From Lineus longissimus (Eukaryota > Nemertea > Pilidiophora > Heteronemertea > Lineidae), in NCBI RefSeq assembly GCF_910592395.1, contig NC_088324.1, positions 5,916,953 to 5,980,952 on the forward strand: DNA of 64,000 nt. The letters are read 5' to 3'. The translations under genes and the position numbers were made by a program. Position 1 is the first letter of the stretch. Every line of letters starts with the position of its first letter. Below the pieces are notes generated by a model. It did not search any database. It saw nothing but the letters and a program-made list of their open reading frames with translations, and was not told the DNA's origin. This document shows, in pieces, positions 1 to 10,996 of the stretch.

Positions 1-2575
1 ACTGTTAACGAAACCCAAGTCAATCTATTGCTGATTTCAGATGGTGAGAAGCAGCATTACTGCTGGATAAAAAAACATGAGCAGACTGCTCTCATCTCAA
101 TCATCTAATCATAATGGTAAGAAACACTACTGTCTAAGATGTCTTAACTCTTTCATCAGTGAGGATGTGCTCAAGAAGAATACTGAATACTGTTCATCGA
201 AGGAAGTCGTTAAAATAGAGCTTCCTGAGAATGGTAAAATCCTCAACTTTAGTGATTACTCAAGATCTCTAAGGGTACCATTTGTGATCTATGCCGACTT
301 TGAATCTTTCACCGAGAAAATACCAGGAGCTAAACCTAACCCGTCAGCAGGTGGCTTCATTCATTAGTATCAGATCAAGCACACATTAGTGAGGTTTCGC
401 AACCGCCCGGTTAGGCCCTTCGACGACGTTTATCTATTGTGTGAGTTTACCTGAACAATAGATAAACGTCGTCGAAGGGCCAAACCGGGCGGTTGCGAAA
501 CCTCACTAATATCCGGATTTTGTTACTTCTTCAAGTGTTCAATCTCAGGGTCGAAATTCAATCATAAGCCGGTAGTCGATTCCAAGAAGTCGGAGGATGA
601 AGACATCAGTGAAATCTTGGTAAAATGTTTAGAGAGCGAACTCAAACAAATATATGACGACTACAAACGACAAGTTCCAATGAAGCCCCTCACACATGAA
701 GAAAACGTTCCAAACTGCAGATGTATGTTACATCTGCAAAGGAAAGTTCACAAAAGTATGACAAAGTGAGGGATCATTGCTACTTAACAGGTTGTAACCG
801 CGGACCAACGCATAACAAATGTATAACCTTCAGTACAGAGACCCAAAATTCTTTCCAGTCATCTCCCACAATCCCTCAGGTTGCGATGGTCACCTCTTCA
901 TTAAAAACCTAGGGTTAAGCGATTGTAATATCAATTGTATCCCCAACAATGAAGAGAAGTACATTTCCTTAACTAAACAAGTAGTTGTTAACAGCGATGT
1001 AAAGGATGGTAAAACCAAACAAGTCAAAAGAGATATCCGATTCATTTCCGACAGTTTCAAGTTCATGGCCTCCAGCCTCGATGCGTTATCGAAGAATCTC
1101 AAGCCTAAACAGCTAGCCAACATCATGCACCTATTACTCTGGAGAGAAACTAGCCCTGCTTCAAAGGAAAAGGAGTGTGTCCCTATGATTACATGGACTG
1201 TCTAGCTAAATTTAAAGAAACCTCTCTCCAACCAAAATCTGAATTTTATTCAAAACTTTATACCAGTGATGTTACAGAAGAGGATTATCAACATGCCCAG
1301 AATGTATGGAAAGCCTTTACGATCAAGACCATGAGAGAATATCACAACCTCTACCTCAAGACAGATGTTCTGCTCCTTGCTGACGTATTTGAGAGTTTCA
1401 GAGATGTTTGCATGGTGCACTAAGATCTAGATCCCGCTTGGTACTACACTTCACCAGGTCGTGCATGGGATGCAGCTCTCAAGAAAACTGATGTCAGTTT
1501 GGAACTTGTATCCGATCCAGACATGTTACCCATGATAGAAAGGGAATCAGAGGTGGCGTCTCAATCATATCAACAAGATACTTCAAGGCAAACAATCCAT
1601 ACATGGGTGTTGACTACAACCCCGCAGAACCTACCAAGTACATCCAGTATCTGGATCATAACAATATTTACGGATGGGCGATGAGCAAGAAACTACCCAC
1701 TCACGGATTTGAGTGGATGACATCTGAAGAACTCGAAGAATGACAAAATCTCCATCCCTGCATCCTCGGAAGTAGATATCAAATATCCAACCCACCTTCA
1801 CGACTTCATTAATGACTATACCCTCTTGCAACGGAGTCGCTGAATGAAAAACGCATCCCAAATCTACATAACAAGACCAACTCGGTCATTCATTATGAGA
1901 ATCTCAAGCTTTACCTGTCTCTCGGACTCAAACTTACACAAATACATTGTGGCATCAAGTTCGAACAGAGTGCTTGGCTCAAACCCTTCATCGATCTCAA
2001 CACTGAACTTCGAACCAAAGCTGAGACAGATTTTAAAAGGACTTCTTTAAACTAATGAATAACTCCGTGTTTGGGAAGACCATGGAAATATCCGAAACAG
2101 GGTTGACATCAGATTGGTGACCTCTGAGTCGCAAGCGAAGATACTCATTGCTAAGCCTAACTACCAGCACAGAACCGTATTCAATGAAAACCTCACAGCT
2201 GTGCACATGAAAAAGACTAAACTGAAATTTGATAAACAAGTCTACCTAGGCATGTGTATCCTTGACTTGAGCAAGAGTCTCATGTACGAGTTCAACTGCT
2301 ACTTCATCAAAGAGAGATATGGTGACGATGCTAAACTACTCTTCACAAACACGGACAGCCTCGCGTACGAAATAACAAGCATAACCTTCGACGACTACGA
2401 GAAGTGTCTCTTTGAAGGGACAGATGCACACAGGACGATGAGCGTGATTAGGAGCAGACATCATGAGCTGTATACAGAGGAAATCAACAAGGTAGCACTT
2501 TCAGGTGAAGATGACAAACGAATTGTACAATCCTACAGGATCCACACATTAGCACATGGCTTTCAAGCATAGGAA
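1..2575 (+). pseudogene. polB: Polinton protein-primed DNA polymerase B, broken
   Basis: In the intact family this enzyme copies the element from a terminal protein primer. Visible pieces run left to right: a cysteine/histidine cluster before the exonuclease domain (about 110-190), the Exo I motif YADFESF (about 290-310), an Exo II-like HNPSGCD where the usual tyrosine is cysteine (about 870), the Exo III segment YLKTDVLLLAD (about 1350), palm motif A as LDHNNIYGWAM (about 1655-1685), NSVFGK of motif B (about 2058-2080) and motif C (about 2345-2360). Motif C reads NTDS where the family has DTDS. Reading needs at least six frame changes or stops, including a 7-A run at 69-75, a 4-bp duplication near 721-728 and a MITE inserted at 389-506. 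The gene is not functional. The N-terminal end is outside the window. Confidence 0.92.
389..506. repeat. 118-bp fold-back MITE inside Polinton polB
   Basis: This is an almost perfect palindrome. Arms of about 50 bp begin GTGAGGTTTCGCAACC, with one mismatch seen and a short loop near 440-455. TA lies on both sides (387-388 and 507-508), as expected for a Tc1/mariner-type target duplication. It interrupts the polymerase reading frame between recognisable coding pieces, so it landed in the Polinton after the Polinton inserted. The ends resemble those at 37.5, 41.3 and 47.8 kb. Confidence 0.9.
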
Positions 2576-2740
2576 TTTATAACCTCACAAAGGTTAGAAA
2601 TTTACAGGGAAAGAGTTGCAGGGTAAAATACCACGATGGTAAAGCTGTGTGAGTTAGGTGACCTACAAGGGGAGGAGTGGCACAGCACTCCACCCCTTCG
2701 ACCATCAACATGACTTGGTCCAACGCCCAGTCTCACATGG

Positions 2741-3673
2741 TCATGATAAACGACGATTCCTCAATTTATCACTCAATATGTTCTCTCGATCTAAACCCTC
2801 TTTGTGCTCGATAATCTTTTCAACCTTGTGAGCTTTATCAGCCTCTTCAACGGCGCTTACTCCATCATCACCATCCTTCGGTTCGCTCACTAACTGAATA
2901 TCGTCTAGTCGGATTGTCTCTCCATTATCCAAAACTCCCTTGACACCACTCACATTGATTTCTGCTACCTTGTGTACTCTTTCACTCCATTGTTGTTTGT
3001 AACCCTTCTTGAACGTTGGTCTCTTCAACCTCGTTCTATAACAACGTCTCCAGCCTTGAAGGTTCCTTCAAGGTATGCGAAACTAGTTCAAGTCTATGTT
3101 GACTCTGCCCCTCTTCGACAGGTTTTAAGTTCTTACTGCCTCGGTGTGGACTGCTGCTGTGAGCAATAACATAATTCTGTAATCGGTCATACCACACAAC
3201 AGAGTTGCGTTCAGTGAAGTCCTTGAAGATCATCTCTTTTATCGTTCTGGAGAGTTTGTCAATGATTCTTAGAGCATTATGGTCTCCTATATCAACAGTT
3301 CTATGCTCTATTTTGAATGTCTTGAAGAGCTCCTGTACTGGTCTATTTAGCCTTCTTCCACATAGTCTTTATCCTTTCTCTTGAGCGCTTGAGCGTACGC
3401 CTTCCTGGTGAAGGTGTCTACGCAGAGTAGAATCCACTTGAAACCCTTGTTTTGCCCGCTATAGTTAGACATGTCCAGCAGGTCGACAAACCACAAGCAA
3501 TCCTCACAGTAAGCTACAATGTGTCCTTGGATCTGCCTTCTCGTTTTCTTGTGGAGTTGATAAGTCTTTTGTTCTCTAACAAACTCGTCCACTTCAGCAA
3601 AAGTCAGTTCTGGACGAGTCTTTTTTAGCAACTTGAAAACTTTAACGAATCGGGATATCCATATTTTTGCCAC
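2741..3673 (-). pseudogene. Polinton retroviral-type integrase, broken
   Basis: In the family, the integrase inserts the element into host DNA. The N-terminal part (3673-3347) keeps a helix-rich region and then the catalytic core start, with the first aspartate in VDLLDMSNYSGQ and the second in LCVDTFTR. After a frame change near 3345 the next piece (about 3350-3036) carries the segment DHNALRIIDKLSRTIKEM, which fits the region around the third acidic position. A third piece (3028-2741) has the SH3/chromodomain-like C-terminus (KKGYKQQWSERVHKV, VLDNGETIRLDDIQLV). At least two frameshifts separate the pieces. It is transcribed towards the polymerase, so the two genes converge. Confidence 0.88.
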
Positions 3674-3959
3674 GCTTGATCCATTTTATCTTATCTTGAA
3701 AAATACACAACCCCTTAAACCACAGCACCAAATCCTAAGGCAAAGTACAACCTATCCTTATCATGATCTTTCTAGTTGCTCGCGCCTAGGGAGTTGGAAG
3801 ATGGCACATCCTCCAACTTAGATGCTATCGTAGAGTCGACGCTCGGTCAAGGGCTCTGCGTCAGTGTTATCTCTGTATAGGTATTGGTGTCTTCGACGTC
3901 TGAGGTGCCTTTTGTGTTATAAGGCATTGGCTTTGATTTCTGAGGTGCTTGTGGTCATC

Positions 3960-4321
3960 TGATCATGGTGTAACCGTTGAAGGTATCGCTCATAAGGTTT
4001 ACAAACAAGGTCTGAAACCATACCAGCACTGGTCAGAGATGAAGCGTCACTTTATGACAGAAGATAGGAAAGCGGATGAGAATACTCTCATTGATGCAGT
4101 GTCCTATTTAATACACGGATGATAAGTATGCACTTTGGATTGATCTTCGGTCGACTGAAGATAATGAACTGCATGGTTCGGTATCAGACTCATCAATACA
4201 AAGGATGGAGTGCAGCTCGCTATTACTAGAGACACTGTAACCAAGTACACTATGCACATATACGTTGTTGCAGATGCCATTGTCAGCATCCAAAACAACA
4301 GACTCAAAGAAATCATGCTGT
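3960..4321 (+). pseudogene. Polinton structural-protein-like fragment
   Basis: Two short open stretches on the plus strand look like old coding sequence. About 3970-4122 reads VEGIAHKVYKQGLKPYQHW and on to a double stop. About 4120-4321 contains KYALWIDLRSTEDNELHGS and, after a frame change near 4180, a hydrophobic beta-rich piece ending just before the ATPase. The LWIDLRSTEDN-type segment recurs in Polinton proteins thought to belong to the virion, but I cannot assign it firmly to major or minor capsid. Position directly upstream of the packaging ATPase supports a structural role. This is an inference from weak recall. Confidence 0.5.
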
Positions 4322-4330
4322 AAATAAAAA

Positions 4331-4938
4331 ATGAATTGGTTAGAACCCCCATTCGAGATGATAGTCACAGGTAGAGCTGGCTGTGGCAAGACCTGGCTTA
4401 TCCTCGACTTGCTTTCCACAGTTTAAAGAGGAAAGTTCAATAACATTGTCATCTTCTGTCGAACAATAGAAGAGAATAGAACATACAAGAGACCCTTCAT
4501 TGAGAAAAATGATGGCGTCTACGTATTTCCACCAGAATTTGTTAAAAAGGACATGAATCGTTGCCTAGCTCAGTGTTCAAAGGTTTATGGAGATGAAGTA
4601 GACCAGACCCTCTTTCTCATCGATGATTGTGCTAATCAGAAAGCATGCAAGACAAAAAGCTCAGAATTAACAAAATTGGCCTTCTCAGGACGTCACAAAA
4701 ATATATCTGTGTGGATCCTCACCGAAAAGTACAACGCCGTAGTGAAAGACTTTCGAGAAAACATCAAGATGCTAGTCCTCATACTGTACATACCAAGGAT
4801 AAACACGCACTAAAGGCTGCGCTTGACAAAAACAATGTTATCCCTCTCAAAGGGGAAAAGGAGGTCATCTCCCGACTAAAGAATGGCGGTCGCCTGATTT
4901 TGAGAATGGAGCATCCAGATTCATACAAATTGTTCTAA
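4331..4938 (+). pseudogene. Polinton A32-like packaging ATPase, broken
   Basis: This belongs to the FtsK/HerA-type ATPases that pump DNA into capsids in related viruses. The ATG at 4331 opens a frame with Walker A GRAGCGKT at 4370-4393 and Walker B-like TLFLIDDCA near 4605-4630. A conserved SGRHKNISVWILTEKYN segment follows near 4685-4735. There is an in-frame TAA at 4424-4426, and a frame change near 4770-4790 moves the C-terminal part into the +1 frame, ending at 4938. The catalytic motifs themselves look intact. Length without the breaks would be about 200 codons, close to the family size. The 5' neighbour is the structural-like fragment. Confidence 0.88.
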
Positions 4939-4949
4939 CCTAATAATGA

Positions 4950-5804
4950 ATGGAAGAGCAAGTGATCAATGACATATTAGAAATCAAGTCAAGTTCCGAT
5001 GAGCCTGATGAGACTGAGATCAAAAGAATGAAGTTGATAGGACCAGCTAAGAGTGGCCTCTTGAAAAAGATTGGAATTAATAAATCAGAGCCTGTGAGTT
5101 GAAAAAGATGACACCAGAAGTTGTTGAGAAGGTGTGGGCTGAATATGAAAACAGATACAATGCCTGTGTCTCTGCTGATCTAATCTCCAACATGCTTTAT
5201 GGATAATCCAAGTTCGTCAAGTGGATGATGCCAGACCGTATTGATCAAGAGAAACTATATGCAGAGCTAAAAGAAAACTTTATAGTGAATGCTGGGATCA
5301 AGAGACAATTAGGTCGTGTGGGCATGCTATTGCATCCATCCCGATACAGAAAATACAATACGTACGGGTGAGCGATTTACTTCAACTCTCACAATTTTGT
5401 CAAGGTTGAAGACGCTACACGGAAACCTTCGTGAAGATGAAAGACCTCTTTAGAGAAGAGGGGGGTCACCATAGTGAGCATTGTGGGAGCAGTTACCATG
5501 ACCATTACTGCTTAAGGACTTGCTATAGCTAATGCCATGAAGGGTGTTGTGAAACCAAACCCAAAACCTCCAGACAAACCTACAATCAAAGACCGTGTCA
5601 AAGATGCATTGAAAAAATTAGCTGAATATTTTAAGGAATTAGCGAAGAAAGGAGCGGCTGCCTTGCCTGGATTGATCGTAGCATTGTAAGTTTCATCCTC
5701 AAAAAGGCTGGAGAGGTTGTCGGCTTTGTGGCTGAGCATCTCTGGATCATACTGGTAGTTTGTGTAAAATTCCTCATGAAAAAATTAAAGACTATAAATA
5801 AATA
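4950..5804 (+). pseudogene. Polinton hypothetical membrane-type protein, broken
   Basis: An ATG at 4950 starts an acidic open stretch to a stop at 5099-5101. The reading continues in other frames through KMTPEVVEKVWAEYENRYN (about 5105-5165), SKFVKWMMPDRIDQEKLY (about 5208-5260) and a hydrophobic segment near 5460-5540. A proline/lysine hinge follows (about 5540-5620), then a helical KKLAEYFKELAKKGAAALPG piece and a last hydrophobic stretch near 5690-5790. Several stops interrupt it. Two hydrophobic segments flanking a basic helix suggest a membrane-active or virion protein, but I do not recognise the family. Its position between ATPase and further virion-like fragments fits a Polinton gene. 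Confidence 0.55.
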
Positions 5805-5884
5805 CTAGGGTAATAACTTCACAAGGGAAAGAGACAAAGATCTCTCTGTCAAATTATCTTGACACCAAGGATGAAACGCTGGAG

Positions 5885-6512
5885 ATGACTCGAGCAGTCA
5901 TACCGTTAGCGTATTACATTGTTTCTCAAGAGTTTAATAATGACTTTATCAGAGTAGACAAGATTAGTGAAGACCACCGGGTGACTGATCAACTTATAGT
6001 AAGATTTCCAGATGGACCTGACTCTGTCAAAAGTTTAAATAATGCTCTTCAAGAACAGCTTCGAGACAAGGGCTCTATCAAAAAAACCTACTTGGAAGAT
6101 GAGGAACGAATACAAGTGGTAACAAAACAACCTAATACAGTCGACTGTATACAGCTCTTTTGAAGTTGTTGGGTATTAGCTATAGGAAGACGTGGCTATT
6201 GGAGGATAAAATGTTTAAAAATCAATCTAGGATACAAAAGAACAAATCAAGATTGAACGACTAGAATTTTTCAAGATAAGCATTTCAATAAATGAGTTTA
6301 GAAAACACATATACACAGTGATAAAAAAAGTGGTTTTGCTTTAGACACGAAAATTTCACCAAGAAAGGAAAATACTATTCCACTAAACTACCTCCATTTT
6401 ACGTAACGGATCTTATTTTAAGATCAAATTTGATTGACCATAGTAAGACATTGTTTAACAATAAACCTTCGGATACTGTTTGCATTGTACCGGTAGAGGG
6501 TGGTGATCAGTA
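5885..6512 (+). pseudogene. Polinton hypothetical protein fragments
   Basis: The first part (5885-6163) is an open frame of 92 codons rich in charged residues (SQEFNNDFIRVDKISEDHR). After about 190 bp of broken sequence, a second piece near 6370-6512 contains KLPPFYVTDLILRSNLIDHS and ends close to the antisense cysteine-rich ORF. Both look like pieces of a structural protein of the element because of their place, but I see no catalytic motif. Whether the two belong to one protein is uncertain. Confidence 0.45.
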
Positions 6513-7109
6513 GAGGGCGTTGTTCGGTAATTTAGATGGTCGTTCGGCGATACCAGATTTCAATGCAGATTGAACTGTATGTTCATATCTGGTATCACTG
6601 AGCCATTTCCTTGGACTTGAGAAGTAACGCTTTAATTTAGTTTTAGCGAAATCTTTTAAATAATTTACCGTTGATTCATTCAAGCGTCTCTGATCTAATC
6701 TTCTAAGAATGCTGTCAAAGATTCTTGTTTTAATATCAATATTAATTTCAAGACATCTGAAGCCGTCATCGTCGTAAGAAGTTGCATTACAATTGTTACA
6801 GAATTTGTAATACACTGTTTTGCTATGTAGCCTTGTTTGATTCAAATCTCTCTCGTATTCAAACAATGTACATCGCTTACAATTATGGCATAATTCAGCT
6901 TGAGCGTCTGAACTTACGTCGTATTGTTTCATTTTTGGATGTTCCATTGAGACAGTACGTGTAATATCATTTACAGGGGTCTCACTAAGTGCCATACCAG
7001 GGATAACCTTAGGTCGAATAAAACCCTCTTCAGGATCCCATTGGTTCCCACACCTGCTACAGTACTGTAACAGACGGCCGAAATTTAAATTAATTAAAAG
7101 TTTACCCAT
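6507..7109 (-). CDS. Cysteine-rich putative zinc-binding protein, intact 200-codon ORF
   Basis: I do not recognise the family. From an ATG at 7109 it runs uninterrupted for 200 codons. Metal-binding-type pairs are CSRCG near residue 17, CHNCKRC near residue 74 and CNNC near residue 104, with another cysteine at about 119. This is enough for two zinc-ribbon-like sites. The C-terminal half is basic and helical (KDFAKTKLKRYFSSPRKW). It is the only undamaged ORF in the Polinton stretch, lies opposite to its plus-strand neighbours and overlaps the last one slightly at the 3' end. It could be a Polinton accessory gene (for example a transcription-factor-like protein) or sequence just outside the element. 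Function is unknown. Confidence 0.6.
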   Translation of the reverse strand: MGKLLINLNFGRLLQYCSRCGNQWDPEEGFIRPKVIPGMALSETPVNDITRTVSMEHPKMKQYDVSSDAQAELCHNCKRCTLFEYERDLNQTRLHSKTVYYKFCNNCNATSYDDDGFRCLEINIDIKTRIFDSILRRLDQRRLNESTVNYLKDFAKTKLKRYFSSPRKWLSDTRYEHTVQSALKSGIAERPSKLPNNALY

Positions 7110-7130
7110 TTTATTTTATCAAAACTTGAA

Positions 7131-10100
7131 TTCATTGACAATCATCACAGGCATGTTAAATATGATTTATCTTCTGTGGATGATCGATATAATTATTACA
7201 AGCCGTCACACACTCGCTCTAGGGTGACACTTTATTTTCGGCAGCAGCTTCTGAGATCTTTTATGTAAGGGCCGTGTACAAAATTCTAAAAGGCCTTAGT
7301 CACAGTATATCATTGTTTCTAATACAAAATACATTACGCCTCGTTTTGATCGGAGCGGTCTTGGTATCGTAACCAATGACCGCCCGGGTAGGTATAAAAT
7401 TCTATTGGGATTTGTGAAGTAGGGAGGATACCCGAGGACTCTTTCGAGGTCGTCAGTCAGGATTCAGAAGAGGTCAAAGACGAGGAAATGGTAGAAATCG
7501 AGCTAGCAGAAGCAACCCAGCACCCGCCTGCCGCCGCCATCGGCACTGCGAATCGTTTCAATATCAGCACGGACGAAGAATTCCCTTGCTGCGTGACGTC
7601 ATCTTCACAAGCAACAATATGGCGGAGTTCCGGACACCAGGCTGGATCATTCTTTGACGAAAACGGAATATATATACCTTTCAAATCGTATTTAATTTGT
7701 TTAATTTTGAAACCTCAAATTACGTCCAAAACCCTCGGCGAAGCGCCTCGGGTTTTGGACTGCATTTTCGGTCTACCCGAGCGGTCTTGATTATACAACC
7801 AATGACCGCCAGCTCGGTATTAATTCCTTAACTATAGGAAGCATTAGAATCATCCGTACAAGCATCATTCAGCTGTTGCCAGAATTGGTGAACATTTTAT
7901 CGAAATACACAGGGAGAGAGCTTTTTTAAAACGTGATGTCTAAAAACTCTCATCTCGGGTTTATAAACTGAATTAAGATTTTAATAATTAACGACACATC
8001 CTTAATTATCTTTGGAATATGTTGTTTCGTAAACTTACAAGTATAGACGGGAAGCCAAAGTTTATATGGGAATATACAATTCTTAGTTTACATTTTGGCT
8101 AAAATAAGGTTATGTGATGTAAACCTTAAACGAATAGTAATTTTGCAATCTGTTTTTTTAATCAGAAGCTTTATTGCTACCCTTTGTGAAATATGTGAAG
8201 GTACGATTTGGGAATCTGGCATCGAGGACAGATATTTAAATTGATGAGTGGGATCCTCTCTTTTGTGTGAGAGTTGAGTTTAGACTGTATTTTATTCGGT
8301 AAATTAGTTTCATTGATTCTGACTTCGCTGAGGACCCAAATTGTCCTTTCACGGGGTTAGATGATGAAGAAGATAATTTATTTATTAACAAGAAAACACC
8401 TAGTCTAAATTAGAAATAAGTAATCAGTAGGGGTGATTTAAGTTGAGTTCGGTTAAAATTTTTAAACTTAGTTTTTCCACATGTTCGCAGCTGTTGCGCT
8501 CATCTAGGATCGTTGTCGCTATTTAGGAATCGCCGGGACAATAGGGCTGGGTCACATATGCTCGTTTGTATAAGGGCCAAAATGTTCTTTCGTGGCTTGG
8601 TCATGACGATTCCAGAATTGACTTGGCAGTTCCTGATTGGTCATTTATGACGAGTCAGGGTCTTCCTGTTCAACGACGCATGCGCAACAGTTGATGCTTA
8701 AAAAGAAGGGGTGCGTCTGACCCGGGACACTCGCTTGCGGGCTTCTGTTTCAATACGATAAATTTACGTTCCATGCATCTCGCATAGATCGGTTCTCAAA
8801 TCACACTTAAATCAAATCCTCATAAACATCCGCTTAAAAGTAGGTCCACATTTTAAAACGTACACGGCTCATTATTTTAAAGTTGTACCAACGTAAACTT
8901 CCTCACAAAAATACTCATATAATTCCTCAGATATTGACTTCTCGATTTCTTCGATTCCGATTTCGATTCTACCTGGACGGGCCCTGTGCGACCTTCCATC
9001 GGTACACTGCAGGTCAAGATCTACGGCCTCGTGGGAAGGCTCCCTCATCACCGAAGGTTGGTATCTGTGGATGATCTGAATCGAACGAATTCTTATTCGG
9101 ATCATGACCGATATCAGTGTAAGGTGACAGTACTCTGCTAAGGGTACATAGTTTTACATTCTGCATTCAAGCTTTGCTTGCATTTACATAAGAATATTTT
9201 ATTAATTGTAATTTTAAGTTCATAAAATGATGCCAGGTGGCGCTTTTTAGTTCATAAATATGACAACAGGTGTCAACCCCCTTATCCAGTATTGTTTAGA
9301 ACTTCTGTTCTGATTGTTTGTGGACATAGGCTGATGATAACTCTGCTTGATTACCAAGTAAAAGATCCGAGTTCATATCACACCTTGGGTTTGAAAGGAG
9401 TACCTAATAGGTTGCATTGGTCAGTTGCTAAGGAATACTACTTCCTGGTAACGGCACTCATGGAGCACCGTTGCTATCAAAACCAATGTGTGGTAATCAA
9501 GTACTCAAATAGTAGCATGACAACGAGATTTTACACCCCTATCTGGAAATTAGTTTGATCCGTCTGATACTTTGAAACTAGATAAGGGACATCCCAGTGT
9601 ACGTGGTCCAATAATAGGAAAAAGTGGTAAGATTAGAAATGGCCTTTTTAGTTAGAAAACCATGTTCTTTAGACCAATTTAAAAATTGCCTTACTTTGTC
9701 TTACTCGCCCTTTCCTATCACTTACAGTAATGCATATCAATTCATTAAAACTCGGTGTTTATGGGTATGGCATATGTGCATATGTTCAAAACGTCATTGT
9801 TGAAATTCACACACTTTGCGGTCATCGAATTTACTGAAAGCAAAATTGTAGCCAGCTTTTAGCATATTACCGCACCTCAGATTCAGTGCGTATTCACACA
9901 GCTTAAAATTTTCAAATTCAATTACAAATATTTGACGAATGGCGTATCAGCCTTAAAGCGGCCTCGCCATTTTTTTCGAAATCAAAAATTGTATAATCAC
10001 ATTTTTCGATTTTGTGAATACTAATTGAATATAAGTTTCAACATTGCATATTATTTAAGTGCACACTGCAGGATAGAGAGATATTCTCTGTACGTAAATC

Positions 10101-10703
10101 TTCATCCTGCCGACGCGGAGTGATAATCTGCAGCATTCAATCTGAAAACTACGCTACTCACAATCTTATACTCACTGCATACTTAACAAACACTCCGTGC
10201 AATGCACTCCGCCAGTTGCCGTACATATGAATGCATCAACTCACTATATCGATTAGCTCATCGTTTCAGTATCGTTTTTTTCACTCTATTACACGTAGAG
10301 CCGGCCCTGTATTTCCTGTCTCGATTTATTTTCGTTCTTGGTTTATATCCGTCTCGTTGATGATATACATAAGTGCAAACGTGCAATAAAAAAGTCCATT
10401 CGACATCCCTCCTTCCAGGCAACTTGCAGTACTCCTGAACACTCCCAAAAACCGCGCCCTCAAACCTCGCGCGCATGCTCACCAAATTAACATATGTAAG
10501 CAAACAAGTCCACGTGCTAATATTGTCACAAAAGCAGTCTGGGAGGAATTGTGACCATTCAGCTTTAAGGGTGTCAGCCATGTTGTTTTTAGTGGAGAGT
10601 AGATGTGAATTTTGTGGATAGGATACTTGGGGTAAGTGTCCCAATGTGTGATTATTGTTTGTAAACATGTCTATCATCCATTGGTCCTTCATTAGTTGGG
10701 TCT
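7131..10703. other. No recognised gene; a local direct repeat and promoter-like motifs
   Basis: I see no confident gene here. A direct repeat of about 50 bp (core AGCGGTCTTG and AACCAATGACCGCC) occurs at 7355-7400 and 7782-7825. Between the copies lie a TATAAAA at about 7391, an open stretch from about 7405 to 7790, a CRE-like TGACGTCA at 7594-7601 and a hairpin CCAAAACCCTCGGCG/CGCCTCGGGTTTTGG near 7728-7762. That hairpin resembles the core of the palindrome at 47.5 kb. The open stretch near 7405-7790 is acidic and has no domain I know. The region 8500-8800 has a TATA-like run and GC-rich block of possible LTR or promoter origin, unproven. ORFs elsewhere look random. Confidence 0.6.
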
Positions 10704-10996
10704 TAAGGCGCGGCTCCACTTGACAGTTTTCTGTCGAAAGTTTGCTGTCAGATAGTGACTGTCCAATGACTATCCCGTGGAAGTTGTTCAGCTAGTGGCT
10801 GTATGACAGCAATAGATAACTGTCCGAAAGATTGTAGGATGGTCAATTTCTGTCGTGTGGCAGTGAGCCACATAGATTATGCAAGTTGGTTATAAAAGTG
10901 TCAGACAGTGCCTTTATAGACTAGCACTTGCTCTATTTTGGGATAGAACTGTCGTACAGATCCGTCTAACAGATCAGTGCGAGTTCAACACGAGAA

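Larger units (their letters stand above)
1..7130. mobile_element. Polinton/Maverick element, partial and decayed
   Basis: The stretch holds, in order, relics of a protein-primed family B DNA polymerase (+), a retroviral-type DDE integrase (-), a capsid-like fragment (+), an FtsK/HerA-type packaging ATPase (+), a membrane-protein-like fragment (+), further virion-like fragments (+) and an intact cysteine-rich ORF (-). The combination of protein-primed PolB, integrase and A32-like ATPase is diagnostic of Polintons, large self-synthesising DNA transposons related to viruses. The window starts inside the polymerase, so the left end lies outside. I could not find the terminal inverted repeat at the right, and the end near 7.1 kb is only where coding relics stop. 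Nearly every gene has several frameshifts or stops, so this copy is dead. Confidence 0.9.

Noticed and set aside
10258-10719. 153-codon minus ORF
   Set aside because: No domain, biased only by local composition, and it reads across the Harbinger left end, so it is not one ancestral gene.
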